DNA of 64,000 nt from Lutraria lutraria (lineage: Eukaryota; Mollusca; Bivalvia; Venerida; Mactridae): assembly GCA_964023205.1 (NCBI GenBank), contig OZ026845.1, positions 8,752,001-8,816,000 on the forward strand, written 5' to 3'. The position numbers and the translations under genes were made by a program. Within the stretch, counting starts at the first letter, position 1; every line of letters starts with the position of its first letter. The notes below the pieces were generated by a model. That model saw only the letters and a program-made list of their open reading frames with translations, made no database searches and was not told the origin of the DNA. Shown here in pieces: positions 1-10,690 of this stretch.

Positions 1-16
1 ATAACATCTTCTTATC

Positions 17-406
17 TTAACAACATTGTTTTCTCTCCGTCTCAGGGGTAAGTGCCTTTGTCCATTCTTTAACATCAGTTTTTGATTTACACTGTAAAGT
101 AAGTCCATCTGAACAACCGACCACAGAAGTATCACTTTTCAGCTCAATTTGGAGTTCCCCAAGGCTTACATTTAATTTACATTTGTTTATGTTGACAGAT
201 CCGTATTTAATAGGACCGTCTTTTTCGGAATGAAATTCTGCCATGTGATTCGTCATATCTTTTGTTACAACTAGATGTAACTTGTGTTTTCCTTGTCCGT
301 TTTTGTGAATTAAAATCATATCCCCAGATTTCACCAAGTTATCTTCTTTTGTATAGTCCTTTTTATGAACATATTTTGGTGAAACCAGAGCACGGAACGA
401 CATCAT
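17..406 (-). CDS. Small PH-like domain protein, copy 1
   Basis: Intronless frame of 129 aa. The start is either of two adjacent ATGs; the second (position 403) matches the start of the paralogue at 9156-9542. Almost the whole protein looks like one pleckstrin-homology fold: a strand-rich body from about residue 25 (VKSGDMILIHKNGQGK), then a last helix with the conserved Trp (DVKEWTKAL, about residues 112-120). PH domains usually bind phosphoinositides or proteins at membranes; no ligand can be assigned here. The protein ends in Cys-Cys, a possible prenylation signal as in Rab proteins, but the paralogue ends Cys-Tyr, so this may be chance. A TATA-like box and AP-1-like sites lie upstream. The stop lies 16 bases from the window edge. 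The PH fold is inferred from pattern, not from a profile search. Confidence 0.72.
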   Translation of the reverse strand: MMSFRALVSPKYVHKKDYTKEDNLVKSGDMILIHKNGQGKHKLHLVVTKDMTNHMAEFHSEKDGPIKYGSVNINKCKLNVSLGELQIELKSDTSVVGCSDGLTLQCKSKTDVKEWTKALTPETERKQCC

Positions 407-530
407 GATCGGATGGTGTTACGGTGTTAGGTACGATGTGAAATCCAAAAACAAATATAATTCCTATCTGTCTTTATCGAGGACACGAGTTTAAAGAAGC
501 ACAGATCGTTAGTCGGTTGCTTATTTACAA

Positions 531-600
531 TGACTCAAATACGATGCGTAGAACGCTTATAAAGATACCTGTCGGTTTGCTCACTAACATAATATGACGC
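531..600 (-). promoter_or_regulatory. Core promoter of PH-like copy 1
   Basis: In minus-strand order there is a TGCGTCA element (about 593-599), a CTTTATAAG TATA box (556-564) and a TGAGTCA AP-1-type site (531-537) near where transcription would start. The same three elements in the same order lie upstream of the paralogue, and a further patch at about 440-478 is also shared. Conservation between the copies is the main evidence. Confidence 0.6.
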
Positions 601-1415
601 AAAGGTCCGCCGCGTTCGACATTCAAAGTTGTGTAAAGGTTGCCTTTTTCGTCATTGTTTTTTTTACAACATTTTATTACTGCTTTAAAGTGCTACATCA
701 TTTAAAACTGTAATCTGTAAACTAATCATGTTAAATGGAATTAAGATTTAATATATTACGTATTATTCTGATCACTTTGACAATCGTTTTACCTAAGTTT
801 TACCTAAATATTTTACTTGCTTCATGTGAAGTACCACTTTATTTATATTTAATCATTTCTTTATTATAGCATTATCGTGATTTTGCAGAAATTGTTCACT
901 TGTGTCTTTTTTATGTATAAGTATATATGCGTAAGTTGATATTGTCGAGATGGGGTAATCTTTTAATTTGAATATCAAACTAAAATGCTGAATCCAACAT
1001 GTGTTAATTTACTATGTATAAAAGACCTGCTTATTGCCGCAATAATCCTGCTGATATTATATTTCTCGTTGATCCCGTTGAGATCAGAGGCATTCCATTC
1101 CGTGATTTTATACGTTTATAGACGCTATTATTCAATTAAGCTCATCAAACTATGCAAATCTGTCAAAAGAAAAATCTTCATTTTTTCCGCTATTGAGTGT
1201 ATAAAAACACCAAGGTAGCTCACTCGCCATTTTTTCGATTGACGGAAGTCACGTAATCCGAGATAGACTGTTGTGCGTTCAGTTAAAGAAAACGTTACAA
1301 ACGGTTGCAAACAGACGCTTACGTTTTTAACTGAACAGACTGATTGCGGAAACCGTTTGCAAACATTTGCAAACACAAAAAGAGTTAGTGTGCGAAGAAA
1401 ACGGTATGGGCGAGG
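601..1415. other. Intergenic, no gene seen
   Basis: AT-rich DNA. A short plus-strand frame at 985-1218 has no family resemblance and no promoter or splice context. A small inverted repeat (about 1274-1291 against 1322-1336, GTTCAGTTAAA with its complement) lies at the right end. Confidence 0.5.
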
Positions 1416-1598
1416 TGTAAAACGCGGATCCGCGGATCCAGACCCGGATCCAAAATAGAAAATATTGGGGAAATAAAGGGGTGTTACGGATCCATTCTCT
1501 ATTAATTGGCAGAATAAGACCAATTTGGTACCGAATTAAAACTCAATATTGTAGCTTTGTGTACATCCGGATCCGAACCCGCGGATCCGCGTTTTACA
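1416..1598. mobile_element. 183-bp inverted-repeat element rich in GGATCC
   Basis: A perfect 20-bp terminal inverted repeat, TGTAAAACGCGGATCCGCGG, lies at 1416-1435 with its complement at 1579-1598. Further GGATCC (BamHI) words lie inside both ends and at 1490. Size and structure suit a MITE, but no target-site duplication is evident, so the class is open. Confidence 0.6.
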
Positions 1599-1757
1599 AC
1601 CGTCCGGACGCCATCTTGAAACATAACCAATCGTTCAGTTAGACTGCAATGTGTGCACTACGGTAGCGCTATGCACTGACCTGTGTTCTTCTGCTCGGGG
1701 GTTATGGGTATTTGCCAGGAACTACATACAAAGTGAAATGGAAGTTATAAACAATAA

Positions 1758-1965
1758 CATAGCGTGACGTCACAAAAGTACAAGAATAGAAATGGTATAA
1801 CGTACTTATTTTACACAAATAAATAGATTTTGTGAATAATATACAATCAATTGTTTTGAGATTTAAAATCCTTCCGCGGAACTATACTTTTAGCGTATGT
1901 ATAAATGTGGATAGTAATCAGTTCTATGTATAGAGGTTAGACAAACGTAGTGACGTCACGCTATG
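1758..1965. repeat. Inverted repeat with CRE palindrome at each end
   Basis: CATAGCGTGACGTCAC at 1758-1773 is repeated as its exact complement at 1950-1965. Each arm holds TGACGTCA, the full cAMP-response element palindrome. The 208-bp unit could be a small MITE; function is unknown. Confidence 0.55.
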
Positions 1966-2607
1966 TATAGAACGGTTAGACTGTTTCTGTTACAAATCGT
2001 TTGCGGCAAGCGTTTTCCTTAAGCGGCGGTCACATTTACGGTCACGCACGTAGTTGACCGTAGTTCATTTTGTACGTAGTTGAGCGTAGTGTCACTACGG
2101 TTGACTAAGATTAAGCAGGTTCGAAGTAGGGTAAAACTCACAAAAAGGAAAATTTGTAGAAGACTAAGTACGGTGAACTATGATTAAGTACGTCCACAGG
2201 AGCCTGTTATTCAATCAAAAAAAAATTATACTAAATAAAAAATTACCTACGTATAGAAAAAAACAACAGGAGTGCAATGCCTCCCACTCCCCACCCACAT
2301 CGCCGATACAAGAATCTCTATTAAACAGCGGTCAACACGTGAAATTCTGGTCTACATAGTTAAAGGCTATAAAAAGGTAACAAATGCAGGTCCTACCCTT
2401 GACGTTTTCTCAGTTTTGCTTATCCTATTTCAATAAATCCAAGAGTTTCTCCAGCGGAGGCAAGCCATTGTGTGACGTCATAAGGCGGGTCAAAGATGCT
2501 GCTATATCATGGGTTGGATGGAGGACAGTCTGTTGTTAATCCTCACCTTTTACTCCTACCAAGGAGAAAGGTTACCTCTGAGGTTAAAACCGGAATAGGA
2601 GGAACTA

Positions 2608-2990
2608 GTGTTCGACTTCATTGAGGCAAATGAGGAACTCTACAACAAGGGCGCATGGATGGAGAAGCTTTCGAGGGACTGCAGGTAGATGACACTGCTT
2701 TGCTTGTGAAAAATAAGCGGGAGTCCATGGCAAAGAATCAGGTTGAACTTCACCCTGCCGACCGGCGGATTGGTCGGTCTTTGTGTCACCAGATGTCACC
2801 ACCCACCAGTACAGTGCGGACATCAGTCCTTGCATCAGTCATTGTCATGCAGCAGAACCAGTAGTGCCCAGGTGGCTTCATTCAGAACTTGCAGCAGAAG
2901 TACCAGCAGCAGGCAGACACGCAGCAGGCAGATCAGCAGGAGCGTCTAAGCAGTGCCCCTATTGTTTTTTGTCATCAATGGATTGTTTAA
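2608..2990 (+). pseudogene. Decayed transposon ORF, possible MADF domain remnant
   Basis: At 2608-2685 a frame reads VFDFIEANEELYNKG and then hits a TAG at 2686-2688. The pattern resembles the start of a MADF (Myb/SANT-like) DNA-binding domain as found in PIF/Harbinger-associated proteins. In another frame, about 2877-2990, a Gln-rich tail (IQNLQQKYQQQADTQQ) reads to a stop. Frames are broken between the two pieces. Assignment is by pattern only. Confidence 0.35.
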
Positions 2991-3045
2991 AAACTTGATA
3001 AATAAATGTTCACATTGACAAGAGTTTTGGTCATTATTTGGGGGA

Positions 3046-3290
3046 GGGTTGTTTTTGAGAGGCGGCATTTGAAAATTGGCATGCCCCCTTTCGGAGAAGA
3101 GGGTGTATATTGTTTTGCCCATGTCCGTCCGTCGGAAGGTCGTTTGGCCCGTCCGTCCGTAACAAAACCTTGTCCGACGAATGACTAGAGAATAATTTGA
3201 CATAGGCTCTTCAGATTTGGTTGTGGGGTTGGTCATTACATGTAGATGACCCCTATCGATGTCAAAAGCCCATATGGTACTATGCAATTG
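3046..3290. repeat. Dispersed bivalve-like repeat fragment
   Basis: Contains GTATATTGTTTTGCCCATG followed by GTCCGTCCGTC words, a composition I associate with an abundant interspersed repeat of bivalve genomes. Only one copy lies here, so repetition cannot be shown within the window. Confidence 0.35.
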
Positions 3291-3893
3291 GTCGGTACGG
3301 AGCATGTGTTTCACAAACTACTTGGACCTAATTAACCGTACCTTAGGACGTAGTCCAACCCTAGTAAGCCCTAATTGACCGTACTGTTAGACGTAGTGTA
3401 AATGGTTGCGTCATATTACTACAGTCAACTACGGTAAGCACTTCAGTCAAGTAGGGTTAACTACGGTCATCTTGGGTCAACTACGTTCAAACTACGGTCT
3501 TCGTACGGTCTTGGTATCCAAGCCGGCCGTAGAGATTTTCAACATGCTGAAAATTTTTAAGCTAACTACGGACAAATCATAAGTTCGAACTACGTTTATT
3601 ACTACGGTTAACTACGGTTAACTTCGGTTAGCTACGTATAACTACATCTGATACGTGTAAATAAGGTCAACTACGGTTTCCCCTTACCACGTTCAACTAC
3701 ATGCGTGACCGTAAATTATGTGACCGCTGCTTAACTACGGACAATGCATGAGTTCGAACTACGTTTATTACTACGGTTAACTACGTGTAACTACGTCTAA
3801 GTACGCCGGATACGTGTAAGTAAGGTCAACTACGGTCTCCCCTTACTACGGTCAACTACGTACGTAACCGTAAATGTGACCGCTGCTTTAGCT

Positions 3894-4587
3894 GAACGCA
3901 CTGCTGGTCGCAAATAAGCGTGGGTCTCGGTTTTCCTTCTAAACTACACGCGCTTTTCGGGAACCTTGCTTTCGTTGTAGTGTGCCAAATTAAAACGTTT
4001 TGACAGCTTTTAACAAACAAAAACACTGTATCAGAAAGAAAGATAATTTTATCTTATCTCAGTGAAACAAACAAAAAAATGCTATTGAACACAATACTAA
4101 GCATCGCTTTTGTTTTCCCGAATGAACAATTTGAACAATCTCGGTATCCGTTTCACACACATATCTTTGCTCTAAGATGGGTATAAAGATCTTTCTATAC
4201 CTCTTGTTTGTAAACAAAGAGAGGTGTGTCCTTTATGTGACAGTGTGATATTTTATACATTTATTCAGTCAAAACTGTTTATGCAGATTTATTGTCGATT
4301 TAAAGGTAAAATATCTAAACTGTGTACAATAAGGGCGAACGCGTATTTGAGTGACATGAAATTGCCGTGATATGCCATAATCTTAAAAAATATCGATTTC
4401 TTTCCAAAACAAATTATATGTGTGTCAGTTACTTTAATGAGACGGCTCTCCATTACATCCCATGAGAATTTATGAAGTATTAGAGAATATATCAAAGAAA
4501 ATGCAAGCAACCTAAATACAGCGTTTGTTTATTAATTTTGTTCAACGCATATCATGGAAAGTCACGTGGTATAGGCACCGTGTCAAT
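3894..4587. other. Intergenic, nothing recognised
   Basis: Single-copy-looking AT-rich sequence. The minus-strand frame at 4289-4510 has no recognisable motif. Confidence 0.5.
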
Positions 4588-6652
4588 AATGACTTTGTGA
4601 TTTCTTAGCTGGCTTCATGATATCTCAATAGTAACATTGTAATTTTTCAGTAGTGTTTTGTGATTTCTCAGTAGTGCTTTGTGATTTCTCAGTAGTGACT
4701 TCGTGATTTTCTCAGTAAGGCCTTTGTGATTTCTCAGTAGTGACTTCGTGATTTTCTCAGTAAGGCCTTTGTGATTTCTCAGTAAGGCCTTTGTGATTTC
4801 TCAGTAGTGACTTCGTGATTTTCTCAGTAAGGCCTTTGAGATTTCTCAGTAGTGACTTTGTGATTTCTCAGTAGTGACTTCGTGATTTTCTCAGTAAGGC
4901 CTTTGTGATTTCTCAGTAGTGACTTTGTGATTTCTCAGTAGTGACTTCGTGATTTTCTCAGTAAGGCCTTTGTGATTTCTCAGTAGTGACTTCGTGATTT
5001 TCTCAGTAAGGCCTTTGTGATTTCTCAGTAGTGACTTTGTGATTTCTCAGTAGTGACTTCGTGATTTTCTCAGTAAGGCTTTTGTGATTTCTCAGTAGTG
5101 ACTTCGTGATTTTCTCAGTAAGGCCTTTGTGATTTCTCAGTAGTGACTTTGTGATTTCTCAGTAGTGACTTCGTGATTTTCTCAGTAAGGCTTTTGTGAT
5201 TTCTCAGTAGTGACTGTGATTTCTCAGTAGTGACTTCGTGATTTTCTCAGTAAGGCCTTTGTGATTTCTCAGTAGTGACTTTGTGATTTCTCAGTAGTGA
5301 CTTCGTGATTTTCTCAGTAAGGCCTTTGTGATTTCTCAGTAGTGACTTCGTGATTTTCTCAGTAAGGCCTTTGTGATTTCTCAGTAGTGACTTCGTGATT
5401 TTCTCAGTAAGGCCTTTGTGATTTCTCAGTAGTGACTTCGTGATTTTCTCAGTAAGGCTTTTGTGATTTCTCAGTAGTGACTGTGATTTCTCAGTAGTGA
5501 CTTCGTGATTTTCTCAGTAGTGACTTCGTGATTTTCTCAGTAAGGCCTTTGTGATTTCTCAGTAGTGACTTCGTGATTTTCTCAGTAAGGCCTTTGTGAT
5601 TTCTCAGTAGTGACTGTGATTTGCTCAGTAAGGCCTTTGTGATTTCTCAGTAGTGACTTCGTGATTTTCTCAGTAAGGCCTTTGTGATTTCTCAGTAGTG
5701 ACTGTGATTTTCTCAGTAAGGCCTTTGTGATTTCTCAGTAGTGACTTCGTGATTTTCTCAGTAAGGCTTTTGTGATTTCTCAGTAGTGACTGTGATTTCT
5801 CAGTAGTGACTTCGTGATTTTCTCAGTAGTGACTTCGTGATTTTCTCAGTAAGGCCTTTGTGATTTCTCAGTAGTGACTTCGTGATTTTCTCAGTAAGGC
5901 CTTTGTGATTTCTCAGTAGTGACTGTGATTTCTCAGTAGTGACTTCGTGATTTTCTCAGTAAGGCCTTTGTGATTTCTCAGTAGTGACTTCGTGATTTTC
6001 TCAGTAAGGCCTTTGTGATTTCTCAGTAGTGACTGTGATTTTCTCAGTAAGGCCTTTGTGATTTCTCAGTAGTGACTGTGATTTCTCAGTAGTGACTTCG
6101 TGATTTTCTCAGTTAGGCCTTTGTGATTTCTCAGTAGTGACTTCGTGATTTTCTCAGTAAGGCCTTTGTGATTTCTCAGTAGTGACTTCGTGATTTTCTC
6201 AGTAAGGCCTTTGTGATTTCTCAGTAGTGACTTCGTGATTTTCTCAGTAAGGCCTTTGTGATTTCTCAGTAGTGACTTCGTGATTTTCTCAGTAAGGCCT
6301 TTGTGATTTCTCAGTAGTGACTGTGATTTTCTCAGTAAGGCCTTTGTAATTTCTCAGTAGTGACTGTGATTTTCTCAGTAAGGCCTTTGTGATTTCTCAG
6401 TAGTGACTGTGATTTTCTCAGTAAGGCCTTTGTGATTTCTCAGTAGTGACTTCGTGATTTTCTCAGTAAGGCCTTTGTGATTTCTCAGTAGTGACTTCGT
6501 GATTTTCTCAGTAAGGCCTTTGTGATTTCTCAGTAGTGACTGTGATTTTCTCAGTAAGGCCTTTGTGATTTCTCAGTAGTGACTTCGTGATTTTCTCAGT
6601 AAGGCCTTTGTGATTTCTCAGTAGTGACTGTGATTTCTCAATAGTGACTTTA
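4588..6652. repeat. 2-kb minisatellite with two alternating units
   Basis: About 90 units alternate between TTTGTGATTTCTCAGTAGTG (+AC, 22 bp) and TTCGTGATTTTCTCAGTAAG (+GCC, 23 bp). Together they make a 45-bp higher-order unit, with scattered shorter variants (GACTGTGATTTCTCAGTAGT). Both ends degrade gradually (CTTCATGATATCTCAATAGT at the left, CTCAATAGTGACTTTATG at the right), as expected for unequal exchange. Confidence 0.95.
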
Positions 6653-9155
6653 TGCCAACTCAATTTTGTTTGTTACTACATGTATTCAAAAAGCCTGAAT
6701 TTTCCATTGGCTTTCATATTTCATCTTATACATGTCTAAAACCATTATGTAGACCTGAATCGAATAATTTCCATACACTATGTTGATGGATATCTTTTGA
6801 ATTTTTATGGTCTATTACCTATTCTCATCTTCAGTCCGCTGTCTGAAAGGAAGGCGGATAATTATTGCCCAATATCTCAGTCTGAAGCGCTGAATAAACT
6901 TTGACTCGTACAGGTGTGTACTTTTAATAGTTTAGGCATTTTACATGTTTTATCCTTCTATTTTGTATGTTTCTACCTGGTGGTTGGGTTTGTAGTTGAT
7001 GGGCTTTGAGGAAATTGGTGTTTCTCTCTTGAAATCCTCTTAAATCCATCAACAAAATATCGGAGTTTTTAAGCAATAACCAAATCGATGTTGTCAATTG
7101 TTTCCGTATTTTTGGTCATAATAAAATATTCTTTGGAAACATTTAAAATGTTGTTTGCGAATAAAGATAATACAAATAATGAGTAATATTCATGTAACTT
7201 TTATTCAAACGTAAGGACAAAACAAATTTGTTGACATTCCAATACACATATTCATCAATAAATGAGTAAAAACAAATATCAATACATAACACAGGTACTG
7301 GTAGAACAACCTAATGGTTAAACCAGACATATCTTAGTCTGTGGTCATATTCATGCGTAATTTGAAATGTTGTTATATACATTTTTGTATTTGATGTCCT
7401 CAGTCCTAAAAAACAACTCTTAACCTAGTTAAACTGTTTCTTAATGTTTTTTCAACTTTGTTTTCACCTAATGTATAAAGCAGTAGCTTTATTCTACAAT
7501 GTAAACAATCCAATATGCATCGCATTTCATCATTTTATTGAATAGTCTGATGGTTGTAACCGTGTCTCCGACACACATGTCCTTACAATTTTCACATAGA
7601 TATAATATTATCTATAGTAACTACGTCATCAGTTGATCTCCCCTGGACCTTCTATCTGTAAATTAATTAAGATGATTTTCTGGTTATGCAGAATATGTTG
7701 AAGGATCTATCATGGTATGAACATGAAGGTTATAGCTATCATGCCTGAACCTGATCTTACAGAAAAATTCAGATGCTGTAGTGGAAGCAGTACTTACATA
7801 TCTTGTAAAGTAGTGCAGTTGTGTGACGGACGGTCTACGTTCTTGATTTCGAAAATATTGTTGTTGATTTTGTTTTTACAAGGTGTTCAAGTTATATTAT
7901 GTTATTAGTGACTGAAATATCTGAAGTAACGGATAGTTACTAGCCAGGTAGTAGGTAATAGGTCTAGTCAGATTGAGATATCTAAATACTTTAATCAGTT
8001 TGTGCTTGTTAAAGAAAATATATAGTTCTGATCACAATAAAGCAACATTTAATGAATTTAACTCACTTAAAATACTGTATTTTTAAAAACTTTCTCTGCA
8101 TATTTTCATACGTTTCTTGTAATGTATGTATGCATTTTATGCTATTTGGTTTGATATCAAACATGCTTTATTTGTTGTTTATACATTTTTTTGTTGTTGA
8201 ACACTTCAAATTTTAAATTGATAAATAAATGGTGGAGAAATGATATGTTGTCTATGTAGTTATGATATTTTGTCCTTAGTGTCATGTATAATGTATATAT
8301 AAAAATGTCGAAAAATTGTAATAGCTAAGAATTTGTATGAATAAAGACTTCTGTGTACAGAGTATAACTTGACGGGTTCATGAGTTGAACGTATTAAATT
8401 GACGAAAAAAGAAACAGTTCACTTGACAGATACATTTGTAGTTGTATATTCATTTCTAAATATAGCCTTTGATTACCTACCTGAAGTATTGTAATATTGA
8501 TAAAATGACAATAATATTATTATCAATTTTATCAGATCGCAATTATATTATGATAAAATACGTTCGTTAAGCTTTTTCCATATCGTTACGTGAAAGACAC
8601 ACTAGTGGTAGTCATGATTTTTGTTGGATCCAAGCAATGATATTTACAAAAGGTTTCTTGGGTTGGCAGACATTTTTCACACTTCTACATGCATTTATAC
8701 CTACAAGAAGAGGTCATTCTTCGGCATTATATGATAATCCGATTTTAATAGTTTTCCTCCTCCTAAATATGCCCAAATTTGATATTGACTCAAATATATC
8801 TCTTAGCAACCATTTCAGTATAAAGACCATGTACTATAACAACCTTATATAGTTCCTCTATATTGTAACATGATACCATAAAAACGAGTTTTGTCCCAAT
8901 TATAATTTTAATATCGTGGTTTTGCTGTAATCCATAAATAAATTTATATACAACAGAAAGATGCACAAGTTTTTGTCTTTTACATTAAAATATATACATC
9001 TGTAAAATAAATCACATACACATTTTTTCGTAACGAATTTTCCGTCACATTACAATGATACAGTCCAGTGTCCAAATATACTGCATGCTAGAATGCATAA
9101 AGTGAAGTTTGTTTTTCATACACAATTTTTGTGAACAAAATATCGTCATGTCCTT
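6653..9155. other. Intergenic, no supported gene
   Basis: AT-rich DNA with a few short frames (7717-7908, 8637-8852) that show no domain, splice or promoter support. AATAAA words occur (for example near 8340 and 8937) but no gene can be tied to them. An AT palindrome-like stretch lies near 8490-8540. Confidence 0.5.
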
Positions 9156-9542
9156 CTAGTAGCATTTCTTTCTCTCCGTCTCAGGGGTAAGTGCCTCTGT
9201 CCATTCTTTAACATCAGTTTTTGAATTACACTGTAACGTAAGTCCATCAGAACAACCGACCACAGAAGTGTCACTTTTCAATTCAATTCGGAGTTCCCCC
9301 AGGCTTACATTTAATTTACATTTGTTTATGTTGACAGATCCGTATTTAATAGGACCGTCTTTTTCTGAATAAAACTCTGCCGTGTGATTCGTCAAATCTT
9401 TTGTTACAACTAGATGTAACTTTTGTTTCCCATGTCCGTTTTTGTTAAGTAGAACCATGTTCCCAGATTTCACCAATTTTTCTTCCGGTATGTAGGTATT
9501 TTTATGAATACATTTTGGTGAAACCAAAGCACGGAAAGACAT
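9156..9542 (-). CDS. Small PH-like domain protein, copy 2
   Basis: Intronless 128-aa frame, paralogue of the gene at 17-406, same strand, about 9 kb away. I count about 22 differences over the 128 aligned residues. They cluster in residues 11-55, the first strands and loops that form the ligand face in PH domains, while the stretch DGPIKYGSVNINKCKLNVSL is identical. The closing helix (DVKEWTEAL) keeps the PH Trp. The C-terminus is KKCY, so the Cys-Cys end of copy 1 is not conserved. A shared promoter block lies upstream. Probably a tandem duplication that included the promoter; both frames are open, suggesting both copies are under selection. Confidence 0.72.
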   Translation of the reverse strand: MSFRALVSPKCIHKNTYIPEEKLVKSGNMVLLNKNGHGKQKLHLVVTKDLTNHTAEFYSEKDGPIKYGSVNINKCKLNVSLGELRIELKSDTSVVGCSDGLTLQCNSKTDVKEWTEALTPETERKKCY

Positions 9543-9643
9543 CTTGATTGTTATAACGCCGTAGCCAACGGTTCGGAATCCAAACCAAATTTAATTCTTA
9601 TTTGTCTTAAGAAAATTTACCAGCTTAAATTGCATTATTACTT

Positions 9644-9712
9644 TGACTCAAATAGCGTGCGTAGAACGCTTATAAAGGAACGTGTCTTGTCTGCTAATTA
9701 GCATATGACGCA
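9644..9712 (-). promoter_or_regulatory. Core promoter of PH-like copy 2
   Basis: Holds the same ordered elements as copy 1: TGCGTCATAT (about 9704-9712), CTTTATAAG (9669-9677) and TGAGTCA (9644-9650). The TGAGTCA lies about 20 bp downstream of the TATA box, near the expected start site. Confidence 0.6.
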
Positions 9713-10339
9713 CCTACTGCGTTCAGCGTCTAAAGTTGTTTCTCTCGTCAGTTACTGTAAATAGAACATCATCGAGGTGTTCCGTTTGTTTAAGGAAGGA
9801 ATATCAATGCCTACAACTGTTTGATACGTAAACGAGACTGTCAAGGACATAAGAGTCGTGTTATTTAAGACTATTTGTATTTTAAAGCACCAATCGAAAA
9901 TGTAGCTCCTTGTCATGCCCATTTTATGGCAAAGGATTTTACAAAAAAGGACCATATACCTTCTAATTCCATTGTGGTCCTTAAAAATACGATGTGTTTT
10001 GGCGAAGGGAAGACATCAATAAATTATGAGGTTTTGTAAATAGAAAAATAAATAAATAAATTTCTACATGTGCACAAAAAGAAGATACTAAAAGGTAATA
10101 CATTTAACAGACAAATAGTAGTAACATTCAAATCTTATTGAATCAATGACAGGACTAAACAAAACAGATATAATTAAATAGTTGAAACATGCGGAACATT
10201 TCTGTAACTTGGCCGGTCTTATCGGCAAAGTTGTCTCCCTTGAAAACGTCTTATCGATCACTCCGATAACGTTTATCGATAAACTGATTTACTATAGATT
10301 TATATAGGAGCTGTATGGTTTAACACTAATAACTTGTTT
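9713..10339. other. Intergenic, nothing recognised
   Basis: No gene, repeat or RNA recognised. The minus-strand frame at 9752-9955 has no support. Confidence 0.45.
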
Positions 10340-10690
10340 ATAACATTAAATGAGAAAAAATTATAACCTCGTGAAGTAATCTTCATTCTCTGCACTTTAT
10401 TTCAATATAATTTTTACTAATGTACGTGGTATGTGAACTTATTGCTTCCATTTTCGTTTGAAGTTGGTGACTATCGTTCGTTCATAATTCTATATGAAAA
10501 CTGTCAAAATATTCTTAAACCTTGTTTTTGACAGGCCATAAAGTTGTTTTTTACTAAAATGACATTTTTTTATAACCTCGTGAAGTATTCTGTGGTGTGC
10601 AAGCTTTATTACAATATATTTTTTAAGAAATTTGAAAATGTGGAAATTGCTTCCAATTTAGTTTGAAAATGGAGATATTCGCGTTCAAGC
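10340..10690. repeat. Diverged tandem duplication, period about 208 bp
   Basis: TTATAACCTCGTGAAGTA occurs at 10361-10378 and again at 10570-10587. Around it, ATTGCTTCCA and GTTTGAA blocks recur in the same order. Two diverged copies side by side; no coding content seen. Confidence 0.6.

Larger units (their letters stand above)
2019..3890. mobile_element. Degenerate DNA transposon with long TIRs and TTAA flanks
   Basis: The left end reads TTAA then GCGGCGGTCACATTTACGG (from 2023). Its complement ends at 3730 followed by TTAA (3731-3734), and a second tandem copy of the right end stops at 3886 followed by TTTA. Subterminal DNA is packed with ACTACGG / TTAACTACGG / GTCAACTACG words on both sides. 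TTAA target sites are used by piggyBac- and Kolobok-type elements, but TTAA is also part of the internal repeat, so the class is tentative. The middle carries decayed coding remnants. Confidence 0.65.

Noticed and set aside
985..1523. Short frames on both strands
   Set aside because: They overlap each other and the inverted-repeat element, and have no family motif, promoter or splice support.
8490..8545. AT-rich palindrome near 8500
   Set aside because: Low-complexity A/T composition makes this likely by chance.
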